64,000 nucleotides of DNA from Agromyces fucosus (GCF_004134865.1 NZ_SDPO01000004.1:545673-609672), one strand, 5' to 3'; positions 1 through 9,047 are shown, counted from the stretch's first letter. Numbers and translations are program-made. Notes: generated by a model not told the origin, from the letters alone.

Positions 1-2
1 CG

Positions 3-1004
3 GGCTACCGGGGCGCGTTGGCCTCCCTGCTCGCCCCGGTGGCTCCCGGGTTCCGCTTCGTCGGCGACTCTCGGGTCGGGCCCGGAACGCTGCCCGCCGA
101 GCAGCAGAACCACGGCGGGCACTCATCGTTCTCCACCTGGGACATCGAGCGCAACCTCGACGGCCTGGCGACCGAGACGTTCGCGCAGTACGGCGGCACC
201 GACCGCGATCCCCACGGAGGCCACTGGCTCACCGGCCTGGACGCGCCCCTGACGTACTCGGTGCCCGGCCGGGGAAGCTTCACCTACGGACCGCGCGCCG
301 CGCTTTCCCCCGACGTCGTCCTCCTGCTCGTCGGTGCCAACGACCTGTTCCGGCTGAACTGGGACCAGCAGACCGACGCCGACGGCAACGTGGCGCGCCG
401 GCACTACCGCGACCTGCTCGACAAGCTCACCACGATGCTTCCCGACGCCGACATCTTCGCCGGGGCGGTCACGCCCTACAACAACGCGTCCACGTCGGCC
501 GAGAACCGCCGGGTCGCCGCCTACAACGCCATGATCGCCGAACTCGTCGCGGAGGCGGCCGCCGCCGGCGAGAAGGTGCACCTGGTCGACCTGAACACGG
601 GCTACACCGGCGGGTTCGTCGACACGCTCCACCCCGACGCCGCCGGCTATGGATGGATGGCGCGCCAATGGCAGGCGGCCATGATGTCCGAACTCGCTCG
701 ACCGGCCGTGGAACCGCTCGAGGTGAACGCCTCGGTGTCGAGCCGATGCGCGGGCGGGAAGGCCGTGCTGGCGGTCAAGACGCCGAACCTCTCCGACGCG
801 CCCGTGTCGATCACGTACGAATCCGCATTCGGGACGAAGTCGTTCCCCGATGTTCAGCCGGGCGACAATGCCTTCCACGCGTTCAGCACGCGGGTGACGG
901 AGCTCCCCGCTGGGGAGCTGACGGTCACCATGACCGCGAATGTCGAGGGGCAGCCGATCACCACGATCAGCGTCGTCGAGTCGCCCGCCAGGTCCTGCGA
1001 CTGA
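3..1004 (+). CDS. SGNH/GDSL-family hydrolase, 5' truncated by the window edge
   Basis: The frame is open at the window start, so the N-terminus with the nucleophile block (GDS) is missing. What remains shows the block III GAND motif, with its oxyanion-hole Asn, in VLLLVGANDLF. It also shows the C-terminal catalytic Asp-His pair in DTLHPDAAGY. SGNH enzymes are small esterases or lipases acting on acyl or acetyl esters, often secreted. After the hydrolase domain comes about 90 residues of Thr/Val-rich beta-like sequence with one Cys at each end (SSRCAGG and the terminal SCD), possibly an exported, disulfide-closed accessory domain. The TTG at 18 is not a credible start because coding sequence continues upstream. 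Substrate unknown. Confidence 0.8.
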   Translation, partial: GYRGALASLLAPVAPGFRFVGDSRVGPGTLPAEQQNHGGHSSFSTWDIERNLDGLATETFAQYGGTDRDPHGGHWLTGLDAPLTYSVPGRGSFTYGPRAALSPDVVLLLVGANDLFRLNWDQQTDADGNVARRHYRDLLDKLTTMLPDADIFAGAVTPYNNASTSAENRRVAAYNAMIAELVAEAAAAGEKVHLVDLNTGYTGGFVDTLHPDAAGYGWMARQWQAAMMSELARPAVEPLEVNASVSSRCAGGKAVLAVKTPNLSDAPVSITYESAFGTKSFPDVQPGDNAFHAFSTRVTELPAGELTVTMTANVEGQPITTISVVESPARSCD

Positions 1005-1024
1005 CGCGGGTCCGCCAGGCCTAC

Positions 1025-1654
1025 CTAGCTCGGCGCGTGGAACTTCTGCTGCGCCGCCACGAGGCCGTCGCTCGCGACGGCCTCGACCGCGTCCGCGGCA
1101 TCCGACAGCAGGTTCGGCAGGGTCGCCCGCTCGGCACCCGAGAAGTCCTTGAGCACGAAGTCGGCCGGGTCCTGACGACCGGGCGGGCGGCCGATGCCGA
1201 CGCGGACGCGCAGGAACGGCGCGGCATCCGTCGCCTTCTGGATGTCGCGGAGACCGTTGTGGCCGCCGTGGCCGCCGCCCTGCTTGAGGCGGACGGTGTC
1301 GAACGGCAGGTCGAGCTCATCGTGCACGACGATGAGCTGCTCTGGGCTCAGCGAATAGAACTTCAGGAGCGCGGAGACCGGCCCGCCCGAGGTGTTCATG
1401 TAGCTGTTGGGCTTGGCGATCACGAGCTTCGGTCCGCCGGGGCGGAGGAAGCCCTCTGCCACGCGCGACGGAGTCTTGTGGCTCTTGAAGGGCGCGCCGA
1501 TGCGCTCGGCGAGCTCGTCGGCGACCATCTGGCCGACGTTGTGCCGGTTGCCGGCGTACTGGGCGCCCGGATTGCCGAGGCCGACCACCAGCCAGGTGTT
1601 CTGGGGCATGGCGTCGTCCTTCCGGCGCGGGCGCAGCAGGTCGAGGATTCCCAT
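1025..1654 (-). CDS. pth: Peptidyl-tRNA hydrolase
   Basis: Recycles peptidyl-tRNA released from stalled ribosomes by cleaving the peptide-tRNA ester. The family core is complete: WLVVGLGNPG, the catalytic His in GNRHNVG, KPNSYMNTSG, the Asp in HDELDLP, and GGGHGGHNGLRD. Two starts are possible. ATG 1654 has GGAGG 5 nt upstream, and the extra codons have the GC3 of real coding sequence. ATG 1609 gives the canonical N-terminus MPQNTWLVVGLGNPG and also has a GGAAGGA. I chose 1654. The gene lies just downstream of rplY on the same strand, the usual actinobacterial pairing, and is probably co-transcribed with it. Confidence 0.96.
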   Translation of the reverse strand: MGILDLLRPRRKDDAMPQNTWLVVGLGNPGAQYAGNRHNVGQMVADELAERIGAPFKSHKTPSRVAEGFLRPGGPKLVIAKPNSYMNTSGGPVSALLKFYSLSPEQLIVVHDELDLPFDTVRLKQGGGHGGHNGLRDIQKATDAAPFLRVRVGIGRPPGRQDPADFVLKDFSGAERATLPNLLSDAADAVEAVASDGLVAAQQKFHAPS

Positions 1655-1769
1655 CGGACCTCCGGGTGCGGGGTGAATCGGTGCGGCGTGGAACGGGCGG
1701 GGCCCCGCGCCCCGCAATCCGAGCGTACCCGGATGCGGGAGGCGGGGCCCCGTCGCGGTGGTGCGAGTG

Positions 1770-2402
1770 CTACTCGGCAGCCTCTTCGGTAGCAGCCTCG
1801 GCTGCTTCCTCGGTCGCCTCGCCCTCGGCCTCGGCCTCAGCGGCCTCCTCGCCGAGGTCGACCTTCTGCGGCGTGTGCACGTTGATGACGAGCGCCTCGG
1901 GGTCGGAGAGCAGCGTGGCGCCCTTGGGCAGCTCGACGGCGCCCGCGAGGATCTGCGTGCCCTCTTCGAGGCCCTCGACGTTCACGACCACGTTCTCGGG
2001 GATGTGCGTGGCCTCCGCCTCGAGCGACAGCGTGTGCTGATCGAGGTCGGCGATCGTGCCGGGCGCGGTCTCACCCTCGACGTGCACGGGAACCTCGACC
2101 TGAACCTTCTCGCCCTTCTTGATGACGATGAGGTCGAGGTGCTCGATGACCTGGTGCACCGGGTCCTTCTGCACGTCCTTGACGAGGGCGAGCTGGCTCT
2201 TGCCATCGATCTGCAGGTCGAGCACGGCGTTGGCCTTGCGCAGGATCAGGCCGATCTGGTGCGACGGCAGCGCGATGTGGCGCGGCTCGGTGCCGTGGCC
2301 GTACACGACGGCGGGGATCTTGCCGGTGGCGCGCAGCTTGCGGGCAGCGCCCTTGCCGAACGACTCGCGGGTGTCTGCGACGACCTTGTTGTCTTCGTCC
2401 AT
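1770..2402 (-). CDS. rplY: 50S ribosomal protein L25/general stress protein Ctc
   Basis: Binds 5S rRNA in the large subunit. The 210 residues form the long CTC-type version: an N-terminal L25 domain (about 1-95, with RESFGKGAARKLRATGKIPAVVYGHG) followed by a C-terminal TL5-like beta domain. It ends in a low-complexity acidic Ala/Glu tail of about 30 residues, common in actinobacterial L25. ATG 2402 is preceded by AAGGAGAG. Upstream lies a divergent spacer shared with gnd; downstream is pth. Confidence 0.96.
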   Translation of the reverse strand: MDEDNKVVADTRESFGKGAARKLRATGKIPAVVYGHGTEPRHIALPSHQIGLILRKANAVLDLQIDGKSQLALVKDVQKDPVHQVIEHLDLIVIKKGEKVQVEVPVHVEGETAPGTIADLDQHTLSLEAEATHIPENVVVNVEGLEEGTQILAGAVELPKGATLLSDPEALVINVHTPQKVDLGEEAAEAEAEGEATEEAAEAATEEAAE

Positions 2403-2771
2403 GATGTCTCTCCTTGCGGGCTCGCGGCCCAGATCGTTGTCTGTTGTTCTCGACTCGAACGCGCGCAGTCGGACTGCGCAGAGCGTGAGGAAAAGCCGTG
2501 GAGCCTGCTCCTACCGCGTCGATCACGGATACCCGTCGCGCCCGCTCTCGCGGACGAACCAGGGCGTCCCTCGCCGAAGTTCACGGCCACCGCACCAGAG
2601 GCGCACATGACCGACCATGAAGTCTACCAGCCCCGCCGGTGCGCACCGCGCGACCCCTCTCGGAACCACCGACGCCGCACCGACGCCGACCTCTCAGCAA
2701 CGTCGCGCAACGGTGAGCCTCGCTCACAGTACGCTGGAGTCGATCCCAAGAAACTCACGAGGAGAGTGTTC
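2403..2771. other. Divergent intergenic region rplY/gnd
   Basis: This 369-nt spacer has no convincing gene. It must hold the rplY promoter (minus) and the gnd promoter (plus). On the plus strand a -10-like TACGCT lies at 2730-2735, about 36 nt before the gnd GTG. The gnd ribosome-binding site GAGGAGA is at 2758-2764. No riboswitch or long palindrome was seen. Confidence 0.5.
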
Positions 2772-4232
2772 GTGCCTGCATCAGCATCAGCAAACATCGG
2801 CGTCGTCGGACTCGCGGTCATGGGGTCGAACCTCGCCCGCAACCTGGCGAGCCGTGAAGGCAACACGGTCGCGGTGTTCAACCGCTCCCCCGAGCGCACG
2901 CGCACGCTGACGAGCGAACACCCCGAGGCAGGATTCGTCGCCTCCGAAGGCTACGACGACTTCGTGGCATCGCTCGCGAAGCCGCGCACGGCGATCATCA
3001 TGGTGCAGGCCGGCAAGGGCACCGACGCGGTCATCTCCGAACTCGTCGCGCGCTTCGAGCCGGGCGACATCATCGTCGACGGCGGCAACGCGAACTTCCA
3101 CGACACGATCCGCCGCGAGGGCGAGATCGCCCCCACCGGCATCCACTTCGTCGGCACCGGCATCTCGGGCGGTGAAGAGGGCGCGCTGAACGGCCCCTCG
3201 ATCATGCCCGGCGGCTCCGCGGAGTCGTACGAGACCCTCGGCCCGATCCTCGCGTCGATCGCCGCGATCGCCGAGGGCGAGCCGTGCGTCACGCACGTCG
3301 GCACCGACGGCGCCGGCCACTTCGTGAAGATGGTGCACAACGGCATCGAGTACGCCGACATGCAGCTCATCGCCGAGGCCTACGACCTCATCCGCCAGGG
3401 CACGGGCAAGTCGCCCGCCGAGATCGCCGACATCTTCGCCGAGTGGAACACCGGCGAGCTCGAGAGCTACCTCATCGAGATCACCGCCGAGGTGCTGCGC
3501 CAGACGGATGCCTCGACCGGCCGGCCGCTCGTCGACGTCATCCTCGACGAGGCCGGCGCCAAGGGCACCGGCGCGTGGACCGTGCAGAACGCGCTCGACC
3601 TCGGCGTCCCGACCTCCGGCATCGCCGAGGCCGTCTTCGCCCGCAGCCTCTCCTCGAAGCGCGCACAGCGCGAGGCGGCATCCGACCTGCCCGGCCCCGC
3701 CCAGGCGTGGACGGTCGCCGACGGCGACGCCGACGCGTTCATCGAAGACGTGCGCCTCGCGCTCTACGCCTCGAAGATCATCGCCTACTCGCAGGGCTTC
3801 GACGAGATCATCGCCGGCGCCGAGCAGTACGGCTGGGACGTCAAGAAGGGCGACATCGCGAAGATCTGGCGCGCCGGATGCATCATCCGCGCCCGGTTCC
3901 TGAACCGCATCGCCGACGCCTACGCCGACGACCCCGCGCTCGTCGCGCTCGTCGTCGCCCCGTACTTCCGCGACGCCGTCGCGGGAGCGCAGGAGGCCTG
4001 GCGCCGGGTCGTCGCGATCGCGGCGCAGTCCGGCATCCCGACGCCCGCGTTCTCGTCGTCGCTCGCCTACTACGACGGGCTCCGCGCACAGCGCCTGCCC
4101 GCCGCGCTCATCCAGGGCCAGCGCGACTTCTTCGGTGCGCACACCTACAAGCGGATCGACAAGGAGGGCGTGTTCCACACGCTCTGGTCGGGCGACCACT
4201 CGGAGATCGAGACGACGCCCTCCTCGCACTGA
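2772..4232 (+). CDS. gnd: 6-phosphogluconate dehydrogenase, NADP-dependent, decarboxylating
   Basis: Oxidises and decarboxylates 6-phosphogluconate to ribulose 5-phosphate in the oxidative pentose phosphate pathway. The 486 residues match the long (GndA) family length. Visible are the Rossmann motif GVVGLAVMGSNLARNLA, the FNRSPERT segment after the second strand, IIVDGGNANFHDTIRR, the substrate-binding FVGTGISGGEEGA, and the catalytic Lys/Asn in HFVKMVHNGIEYADMQ. The start is GTG 2772, 7 nt after GAGGAGA; a second GTG two codons earlier is less well spaced. It probably supplies NADPH and, through ribose 5-phosphate, the substrate of prs. Confidence 0.97.
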   Translation: MPASASANIGVVGLAVMGSNLARNLASREGNTVAVFNRSPERTRTLTSEHPEAGFVASEGYDDFVASLAKPRTAIIMVQAGKGTDAVISELVARFEPGDIIVDGGNANFHDTIRREGEIAPTGIHFVGTGISGGEEGALNGPSIMPGGSAESYETLGPILASIAAIAEGEPCVTHVGTDGAGHFVKMVHNGIEYADMQLIAEAYDLIRQGTGKSPAEIADIFAEWNTGELESYLIEITAEVLRQTDASTGRPLVDVILDEAGAKGTGAWTVQNALDLGVPTSGIAEAVFARSLSSKRAQREAASDLPGPAQAWTVADGDADAFIEDVRLALYASKIIAYSQGFDEIIAGAEQYGWDVKKGDIAKIWRAGCIIRARFLNRIADAYADDPALVALVVAPYFRDAVAGAQEAWRRVVAIAAQSGIPTPAFSSSLAYYDGLRAQRLPAALIQGQRDFFGAHTYKRIDKEGVFHTLWSGDHSEIETTPSSH

Positions 4233-4258
4233 GGCGGCTGGAACTGAGACGGCCGGCC

Positions 4259-4612
4259 ATGCGCGACCCGAAATGGCGTGACGAGGGCGAGGAACCCGAC
4301 TACCGGTTCACCCTCGCCAACGAACGCACCTTCCTCGCATGGATCCGAACGGCGCTCGCGCTCCTCGCGGGCGGCGTGCTGCTGCACCAGTTCGCGACGG
4401 AGCTCGACCCGCGCCTCGTCGTGACGCTGCTCTCGACGGGGCTCGGCGTCGTCGCCGCAGTGCTGAGCGTCGTGTCGTACACCCGGTGGCGCGGCAACGA
4501 GATCGCCATCCGGAACGGCCGTCCGCTCCCGTTCAGCTGGGTGCTGCCCGCCCTCGCGGCGGTCTGCCTCCTGACGAGTGCCGTGCTCGTGGTGCTGCTC
4601 CTCGTGGCGTGA
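4259..4612 (+). CDS. DUF202 (YidH-like) membrane protein
   Basis: Small integral membrane protein of 117 residues with the DUF202 signature: a polar N-terminus, then FTLANERTFLAWIRTALALLAGGVLL, then two more hydrophobic helices, giving three transmembrane segments. The family has no firm biochemical role. It starts 26 nt after gnd and is followed 15 nt later by a second DUF202 gene, so the pair probably forms a two-subunit membrane assembly. No clear Shine-Dalgarno sequence precedes ATG 4259. Confidence 0.85.
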   Translation: MRDPKWRDEGEEPDYRFTLANERTFLAWIRTALALLAGGVLLHQFATELDPRLVVTLLSTGLGVVAAVLSVVSYTRWRGNEIAIRNGRPLPFSWVLPALAAVCLLTSAVLVVLLLVA

Positions 4613-4627
4613 CGATGGACGACTGAC

Positions 4628-4966
4628 ATGGCCGCGTACAGCGTTCCCGCGACGGGCGACCCCGGGCTCCAGCCCGAGCGCACCGCGCTCGCGTGGAGCC
4701 GCACGGCCCTCGCGCTCGCGGTCAACGCGCTGCTGTCGATGCGTGCGGGGTTCGTGGCCGGTCAGCCGCTGCTCGTCGCCGTGGGGGTGGTGCTGTTCGC
4801 GGCATCCGGTGCCGCCGTCGCGATCGGCACGGTACGGCGACGGCAGCTCGCGGGGCAGCGCCTCGTCATCACGCCGCCGCGCGGTGCGCTCATGGGCGTG
4901 GCGGCGGCGACGCTGCTCGCGAGTGCGGGCGGCATCGCCTCGATCTTCGCCGAGGGCACCGTGTGA
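4628..4966 (+). CDS. Second DUF202 membrane protein
   Basis: A 112-residue DUF202 protein with the motif LQPERTALAWSRTALALAVNALL and three predicted transmembrane helices. It is a diverged paralogue of the upstream gene. The order YidH-like then YidG-like, 15 nt apart, is a conserved pairing, which supports a heteromeric complex of unknown function. Its TGA overlaps the GTG start of the next small gene by 4 nt, so translation is probably coupled. Confidence 0.85.
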   Translation: MAAYSVPATGDPGLQPERTALAWSRTALALAVNALLSMRAGFVAGQPLLVAVGVVLFAASGAAVAIGTVRRRQLAGQRLVITPPRGALMGVAAATLLASAGGIASIFAEGTV

Positions 4967-5331
4967 GCGAGCCGCATCCCGAGCTGCACGGCGCCGACGA
5001 CGACGACCCTCGGGGTCCCGTCTACGGCGACCGGCGGCGGCGTGCCATCCGCATCACGGTGATCGTGGCGCTCTGCGCGATGCTGCTTCCGATCGTGCTC
5101 TCGGTCTTCGGTACCGCCCAGTCGGCCGCGCAGCGCTCCTGCGCGGTGTACGCGGCGCAGTTCGACACGGATGCCGCGGGCGCCCGCGTCTCGTTCGACC
5201 TCTTCGCCCGCGGCGGGCCGGGCTGGCAGTGCTTCGCGGTCGGCGAGAACGGCACCGAGACCCTCATCGCCGAGCTCGGACTGCTGCCGGGCGCGCCCCG
5301 GCCGATCGATCCCGCCGAACGCGACGTCTGA
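4963..5331 (+). CDS. Small single-pass membrane protein, function unknown
   Basis: 122 residues starting at GTG 4963 within the GTGA overlap with the preceding DUF202 gene. Residues about 1-27 are charged. A single helix (ITVIVALCAMLLPIVLSVFG) follows, then an outward-facing domain of about 70 residues with two cysteines (RSCAVYAAQ and WQCFAVG). I do not recognise the family. Tight coupling to the DUF202 pair suggests an accessory subunit. Confidence 0.6.
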   Translation: MSEPHPELHGADDDDPRGPVYGDRRRRAIRITVIVALCAMLLPIVLSVFGTAQSAAQRSCAVYAAQFDTDAAGARVSFDLFARGGPGWQCFAVGENGTETLIAELGLLPGAPRPIDPAERDV

Positions 5332-5418
5332 GCCCTCTGCGTCCCTCCTTGCGGCCCGGATGGCGCCGAGGCTCCACCTCGAGGTATCTTGCCATCGAGA
5401 TACTTCGGAGGGTCGCGC

Positions 5419-5772
5419 ATGCTGCATCACGTCCAACTCACCTGTCCCCCGGGCAGCGAGGCCGCGCTGCGCGACTTCTACGCCGGAGTGCTGGGGTTCG
5501 CCGAGCTCGAGAAGCCTCCGGTGCTCGCCGGGCGCGGCGGGTGTTGGTTCCGCGGCCACGCCATCGAGCTGCACCTGGGCGTCGACCCCGACTTCCGCCC
5601 GGCGACGAAGGCCCATCCCGGGCTCCTCGTCGCCGACCTCGACGAGTGGGCGGGCCGGCTCCGAAGCGCTGGGTACCCCGTGCGTTTCGACGACGACTTC
5701 CCGGGCATGCGACGGTTCTACAGCGAGGACTGCCACGGCAACCGTCTCGAGTTCCTCGAACCCGTCGCCTGA
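5419..5772 (+). CDS. VOC-family (glyoxalase/bleomycin-resistance-like) protein
   Basis: A 117-residue single vicinal-oxygen-chelate domain. It starts MLHHVQLTCPPGSEAALRDFYAGVLGF and ends RRFYSEDCHGNRLEFLEP. His in the first strand (MLHHVQL), the HAIELHLG strand and the C-terminal RLEF Glu are the usual metal ligands. ATG 5419 was chosen because GGAGG lies 7 nt upstream and this is where homologous VOC proteins begin. It acts as a monomeric metalloenzyme or binding protein; the substrate cannot be read from sequence. Confidence 0.85.
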   Translation: MLHHVQLTCPPGSEAALRDFYAGVLGFAELEKPPVLAGRGGCWFRGHAIELHLGVDPDFRPATKAHPGLLVADLDEWAGRLRSAGYPVRFDDDFPGMRRFYSEDCHGNRLEFLEPVA

Positions 5773-5773
5773 G

Positions 5774-6310
5774 TCAGCCCGCTGCGGGCGCGGGGGTGCC
5801 GCCTTCGTCGGGGAAGACCCGCTTGTACTTGCGGCCGTCGGCGAGCTCGACCGTCTCGGCGCGGAGCAGCCCGCGCGTGACGCGCTGGTAGATCGCCTGC
5901 GGCGTCACGCCGAGCTTCGCCGCCGCTTCGGAGACCGAGAGGCCGGGCAGTTCGGTCGGCACGCTCGACGGGCGCTCGCGCTTGCGCTTGCGGCTCGCCT
6001 CGTGCCGCGCCGCGATCTCGTCGTCATCGCCGGCCCAGCGGTACTTCGCCGCCGACGGGCTGAGGCCCGCGGCATCCGCGATCTCGTCCCACGTGCGACC
6101 GGCGGCCATGGCCTCGCGCACCGCAGCGAGCGACGCCGCGTCGGCTTCGAGCGCGGCGACGAGCGAGCGGATGCCTCGGAGCCGCTCGAGCGGCTCGGCA
6201 TCCGTCTCGTCGTCGTCTCTGCGGGTCGAGCCTGCCGAGCTCCCGTGCAGCGCATCGAGTGCCACGAGCTCGGCGAGCGCGCGGGCGGTCTCGGCGGAGA
6301 GGAACGACAC
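5774..6310 (-). CDS. HTH-motif DNA-binding protein
   Basis: A 178-residue protein with two helix-turn-helix-like segments. The first is RTWDEIADAAGLSPSAAKYRW (about 70-90). The second, LSVSEAAAKLGVTPQAIYQRV (about 126-146), is followed by a basic wing. A Lys/Arg-rich stretch (RKRKRE) separates them. The second motif with ADGRKYKRVF resembles MerR-like excisionase helices. GTG 6310 follows the acyl-CoA ligase stop by 11 nt, so the two are probably co-transcribed. Target genes unknown. Confidence 0.7.
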   Translation of the reverse strand: MSFLSAETARALAELVALDALHGSSAGSTRRDDDETDAEPLERLRGIRSLVAALEADAASLAAVREAMAAGRTWDEIADAAGLSPSAAKYRWAGDDDEIAARHEASRKRKRERPSSVPTELPGLSVSEAAAKLGVTPQAIYQRVTRGLLRAETVELADGRKYKRVFPDEGGTPAPAAG

Positions 6311-6321
6311 GGCGGCCCCGC

Positions 6322-8022
6322 TCAGCCGTTCAGCAGGCTGTTGCGCACCTCGCGGCGCAGCACCTTGCCGATGAGGGACTTCGGCAGCTCGTCGACCTGC
6401 ACGACGCGCTTCGGCACCTTGTACGGCGTGAGACCGGCGCGGGCGAAGTCGCGGAGCGCGGACTCGTCGAGCACGGCTCCGTCGCGGAGCACCACCACCG
6501 CGACGACCTGCTCGCCAGTGTGCTCGTCGGGCAGTCCGACGACGGCGGCGTCCTCGACGTCGGGGTGCGCGCGCAGCGCCTCCTCGACCTCGCTCGGCGC
6601 GACGTTGAAGCCGCCCGTGATGACGAGCTCCTTGATGCGGTCGACGATGCGCACGAAGCCCTCGTCGTCGATCGCGACGATGTCGCCCGTGCGGTACCAG
6701 TCGGCACCGCCGTCGGTCGCGGGCACGAAGACGGCCTCGGTCTCTTCGGGCTTCTTCCAGTAGCCCGAGAACACCTGCGGGCCGCGCACGATGAGCTCGC
6801 CCTCAGCGCCCGTCGCGACATCGGTGCCGGGCGACTCTGGGTCGACGACGCGCACCTCGGTCGAGGGCAGCGGGAGGCCGACCGTGCCGGCCTTGCGGTT
6901 CGGTGCCACGGGGTTCGCCATGAGCACCGGCGAGCACTCCGAGAGGCCGTAGCCCTCGACGAGGTATCCGCCGGTCTCGGCCTCCCAGGGCTCGACGACC
7001 GCCGCCGAGAGCGGCATGGCGCCCGAGATGGCGATGCGGATGCCGTCGAGCGAGACGCCCTCGGCGACCGCGGCCTTCGTGAGCCGGTCGTAGATCGGCG
7101 GCACGGCGGGCAGGAACGTCGGCGGATGCTTCTTCACGACCTTGAGCACGAGGTCGGGGTCGAACTTCGGGAAGAGCACGAGGCGGGCGCCCATGCTCAT
7201 CGCGAAGGTGAGGCAGAGCGTGAGCCCGTAGGCGTGGAACATCGGCAGCACCGCGTACACGACGGCGGTGCCGCGCTCGATCTCGGGCACCCACGCGCGC
7301 GCCTGGGCCGCGTTGGCACCGAGGTTGCCGTGCGTGAGGGTCGCGCCCTTCGGACTGCCGGTCGTGCCGCTCGTGTACTGGATCACGGCGACGTCGGAGA
7401 CCTCGGGCCCGATGATGTGGGCATCGATCGGTTCGGCCCCGACGATCTTCTCCCACGGCGTCGTGCCGCGCACGGCCGTCGTGAGCGCGCTGCGGGACTC
7501 GCGGGCCTTCGCGATCGGCAGGCGCAGCATCGCGCGCATCGTGAAGGGCATCGCCCGGGTCACGTCGACCGAGATGATCGTCTGCACCGCGACATCCGGC
7601 GGGAAGTCCTGGATGGTCTCGACGACGTTGTTCCAGGCGATGACGACGCGAGCGCCGTGATCCTCGAACTGGTGGCGGAGTTCACGCGGCGTGTAGAGCG
7701 GGTTGTGCTCGACGACGATCGCACCGAGGCGGAGCACCGCATAGAACGCGACGATGTGCTGCGGGCAGTTCGGCAGCACGAGCGCGACGGGGTCGCCCTT
7801 CTGCACGCCGAGCAGGCGCAGCCCCTCGGCCGCGCGCTCGATCTGCTCGCCGAGCTCGGCGTAGTTCGTGGTTCGGCCGAAGAACTCGAGTGCCGCGTTG
7901 TCGGGATAGGTCTCGACGGAGGTGCGGATGAGGTCGGCGAGCGAGCCCGTCTCGACGGGGAGGTCGGCCGGAACCCCCTCCGCGTAGCTCGAGAGCCAGG
8001 GGCGAGGGGTCGTGATCTCCAT
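6322..8022 (-). CDS. Long-chain fatty acid-CoA ligase (AMP-forming)
   Basis: Activates a carboxylic acid to its acyl-adenylate and then the acyl-CoA thioester. The 566 residues show all ANL-superfamily motifs in order: YTSGTTGSPKGA (P-loop, about 217), GYGLSE (about 354), WYRTGD (about 436), the hinge DRIKELVITGGFNV, and the C-terminal catalytic Lys in PKSLIGKVLRRE. Length and motifs fit FadD-type long-chain ligases. It sits 9 nt downstream of prs, in a run with glmU and prs. Substrate chain length is inferred, not shown. Confidence 0.93.
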   Translation of the reverse strand: MEITTPRPWLSSYAEGVPADLPVETGSLADLIRTSVETYPDNAALEFFGRTTNYAELGEQIERAAEGLRLLGVQKGDPVALVLPNCPQHIVAFYAVLRLGAIVVEHNPLYTPRELRHQFEDHGARVVIAWNNVVETIQDFPPDVAVQTIISVDVTRAMPFTMRAMLRLPIAKARESRSALTTAVRGTTPWEKIVGAEPIDAHIIGPEVSDVAVIQYTSGTTGSPKGATLTHGNLGANAAQARAWVPEIERGTAVVYAVLPMFHAYGLTLCLTFAMSMGARLVLFPKFDPDLVLKVVKKHPPTFLPAVPPIYDRLTKAAVAEGVSLDGIRIAISGAMPLSAAVVEPWEAETGGYLVEGYGLSECSPVLMANPVAPNRKAGTVGLPLPSTEVRVVDPESPGTDVATGAEGELIVRGPQVFSGYWKKPEETEAVFVPATDGGADWYRTGDIVAIDDEGFVRIVDRIKELVITGGFNVAPSEVEEALRAHPDVEDAAVVGLPDEHTGEQVVAVVVLRDGAVLDESALRDFARAGLTPYKVPKRVVQVDELPKSLIGKVLRREVRNSLLNG

Positions 8023-8031
8023 CGCTGCGCC

Positions 8032-9009
8032 TTACGCCGCGCCGTCGAACATGCTCGTGACCGAGCCGTCTTCGAAGACCTCGTGGATCGCCCGGGCGAG
8101 GAGCGGCGCGATCGGCAGCACCGTGAGGCGGTCCCAGCGCTTGTCTTCGGGCACCGGCAGCGTGTCGGTGACGACGACGCGGTCGATGACGTCGGACTGC
8201 AGGATCTCGGTCGCGGGGTTGGAGAAGACCGCGTGCGTCGCCGCGACCACGACGCCGATGGCGCCCGCCGCCTTCAGCGCCTCTGCGGCCTTCACGATCG
8301 TTCGGCCGGTGTCGATGAGGTCGTCGACGAGGAGGCAGACGCGACCCTCGACCGGGCCGATGATCTCGTGCACCGAGACCTGGTTCGGCACGAGCGGGTC
8401 GCGGCGCTTGTGGATGATGGCGAGCGGCGCGCCGAGCTTGTCGCTCCAGATGTCGGCGACGCGCACCCGGCCCATGTCGGGCGAGACGACCGTCAGCGTC
8501 GACGGGTCGAGCGAGTTCTTGAACTCCTCGAGCAGCACCGGCATCGCGAAGAGGTGGTCGACCGGGCCGTCGAAGAAGCCCTGGATCTGCGCGGCGTGCA
8601 GGTCGATCGACATGATGCGGTCGGCACCGGCGGCCTTGAAGAGATCGGCGACGAGTCGTGCCGAGATCGGCTCGCGGCCACGGCCCTTCTTGTCTTGGCG
8701 GGCGTAGGGGTAGAACGGCGCGACGACCGTGATGCGCTTGGCCGATGCGCGCTTGAGCGCATCGATCATGATGAGCTGCTCCATGAGCCACTCGTTGATG
8801 GGCGAGGTGTGCGACTGGATCACGAAGGCGTCGGAACCGCGCACGCTCTCGTCGTAGCGTGCGTAGATCTCGCCGTTGGCGAAGGTGCGCGCATCGGTCG
8901 GCACGAGCTCCGCGCCGAGCTCGGCCGCGATCTCGTTGGCCAGCGACGGGTGCGCCCGCCCCGACACGAGTACGAGGCGTTTCGAACCGGTGGTCTCGAT
9001 TCCCGACAT
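8032..9009 (-). CDS. prs: Ribose-phosphate diphosphokinase (PRPP synthetase)
   Basis: Transfers pyrophosphate from ATP to ribose 5-phosphate, giving PRPP for nucleotide, His and Trp synthesis. The 325 residues contain the FANGEIY and SVRGSDAFVIQSHTSP segments, FYPYARQDKKGRGREPISARL (flexible loop), the MSIDLHAAQIQGFFD strand, and the PRPP-binding LLVDDLIDTGRTI. ATG 9009 is preferred over the in-frame GTG 9030 because the protein then begins as homologues do. It lies 38 nt downstream of glmU, the standard actinobacterial glmU-prs order. Confidence 0.97.
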   Translation of the reverse strand: MSGIETTGSKRLVLVSGRAHPSLANEIAAELGAELVPTDARTFANGEIYARYDESVRGSDAFVIQSHTSPINEWLMEQLIMIDALKRASAKRITVVAPFYPYARQDKKGRGREPISARLVADLFKAAGADRIMSIDLHAAQIQGFFDGPVDHLFAMPVLLEEFKNSLDPSTLTVVSPDMGRVRVADIWSDKLGAPLAIIHKRRDPLVPNQVSVHEIIGPVEGRVCLLVDDLIDTGRTIVKAAEALKAAGAIGVVVAATHAVFSNPATEILQSDVIDRVVVTDTLPVPEDKRWDRLTVLPIAPLLARAIHEVFEDGSVTSMFDGAA

Positions 9010-9047
9010 GTCTCGGTGTGTCCTCTCCACCCGCCTCGGCCGGTGCG

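Noticed and set aside
1758-2770. Long plus-strand open frame antisense to rplY, continuous with gnd
   Set aside because: High-GC antisense frames stay open by chance. The translation is a shadow of rplY and gnd has a clear start at 2772.
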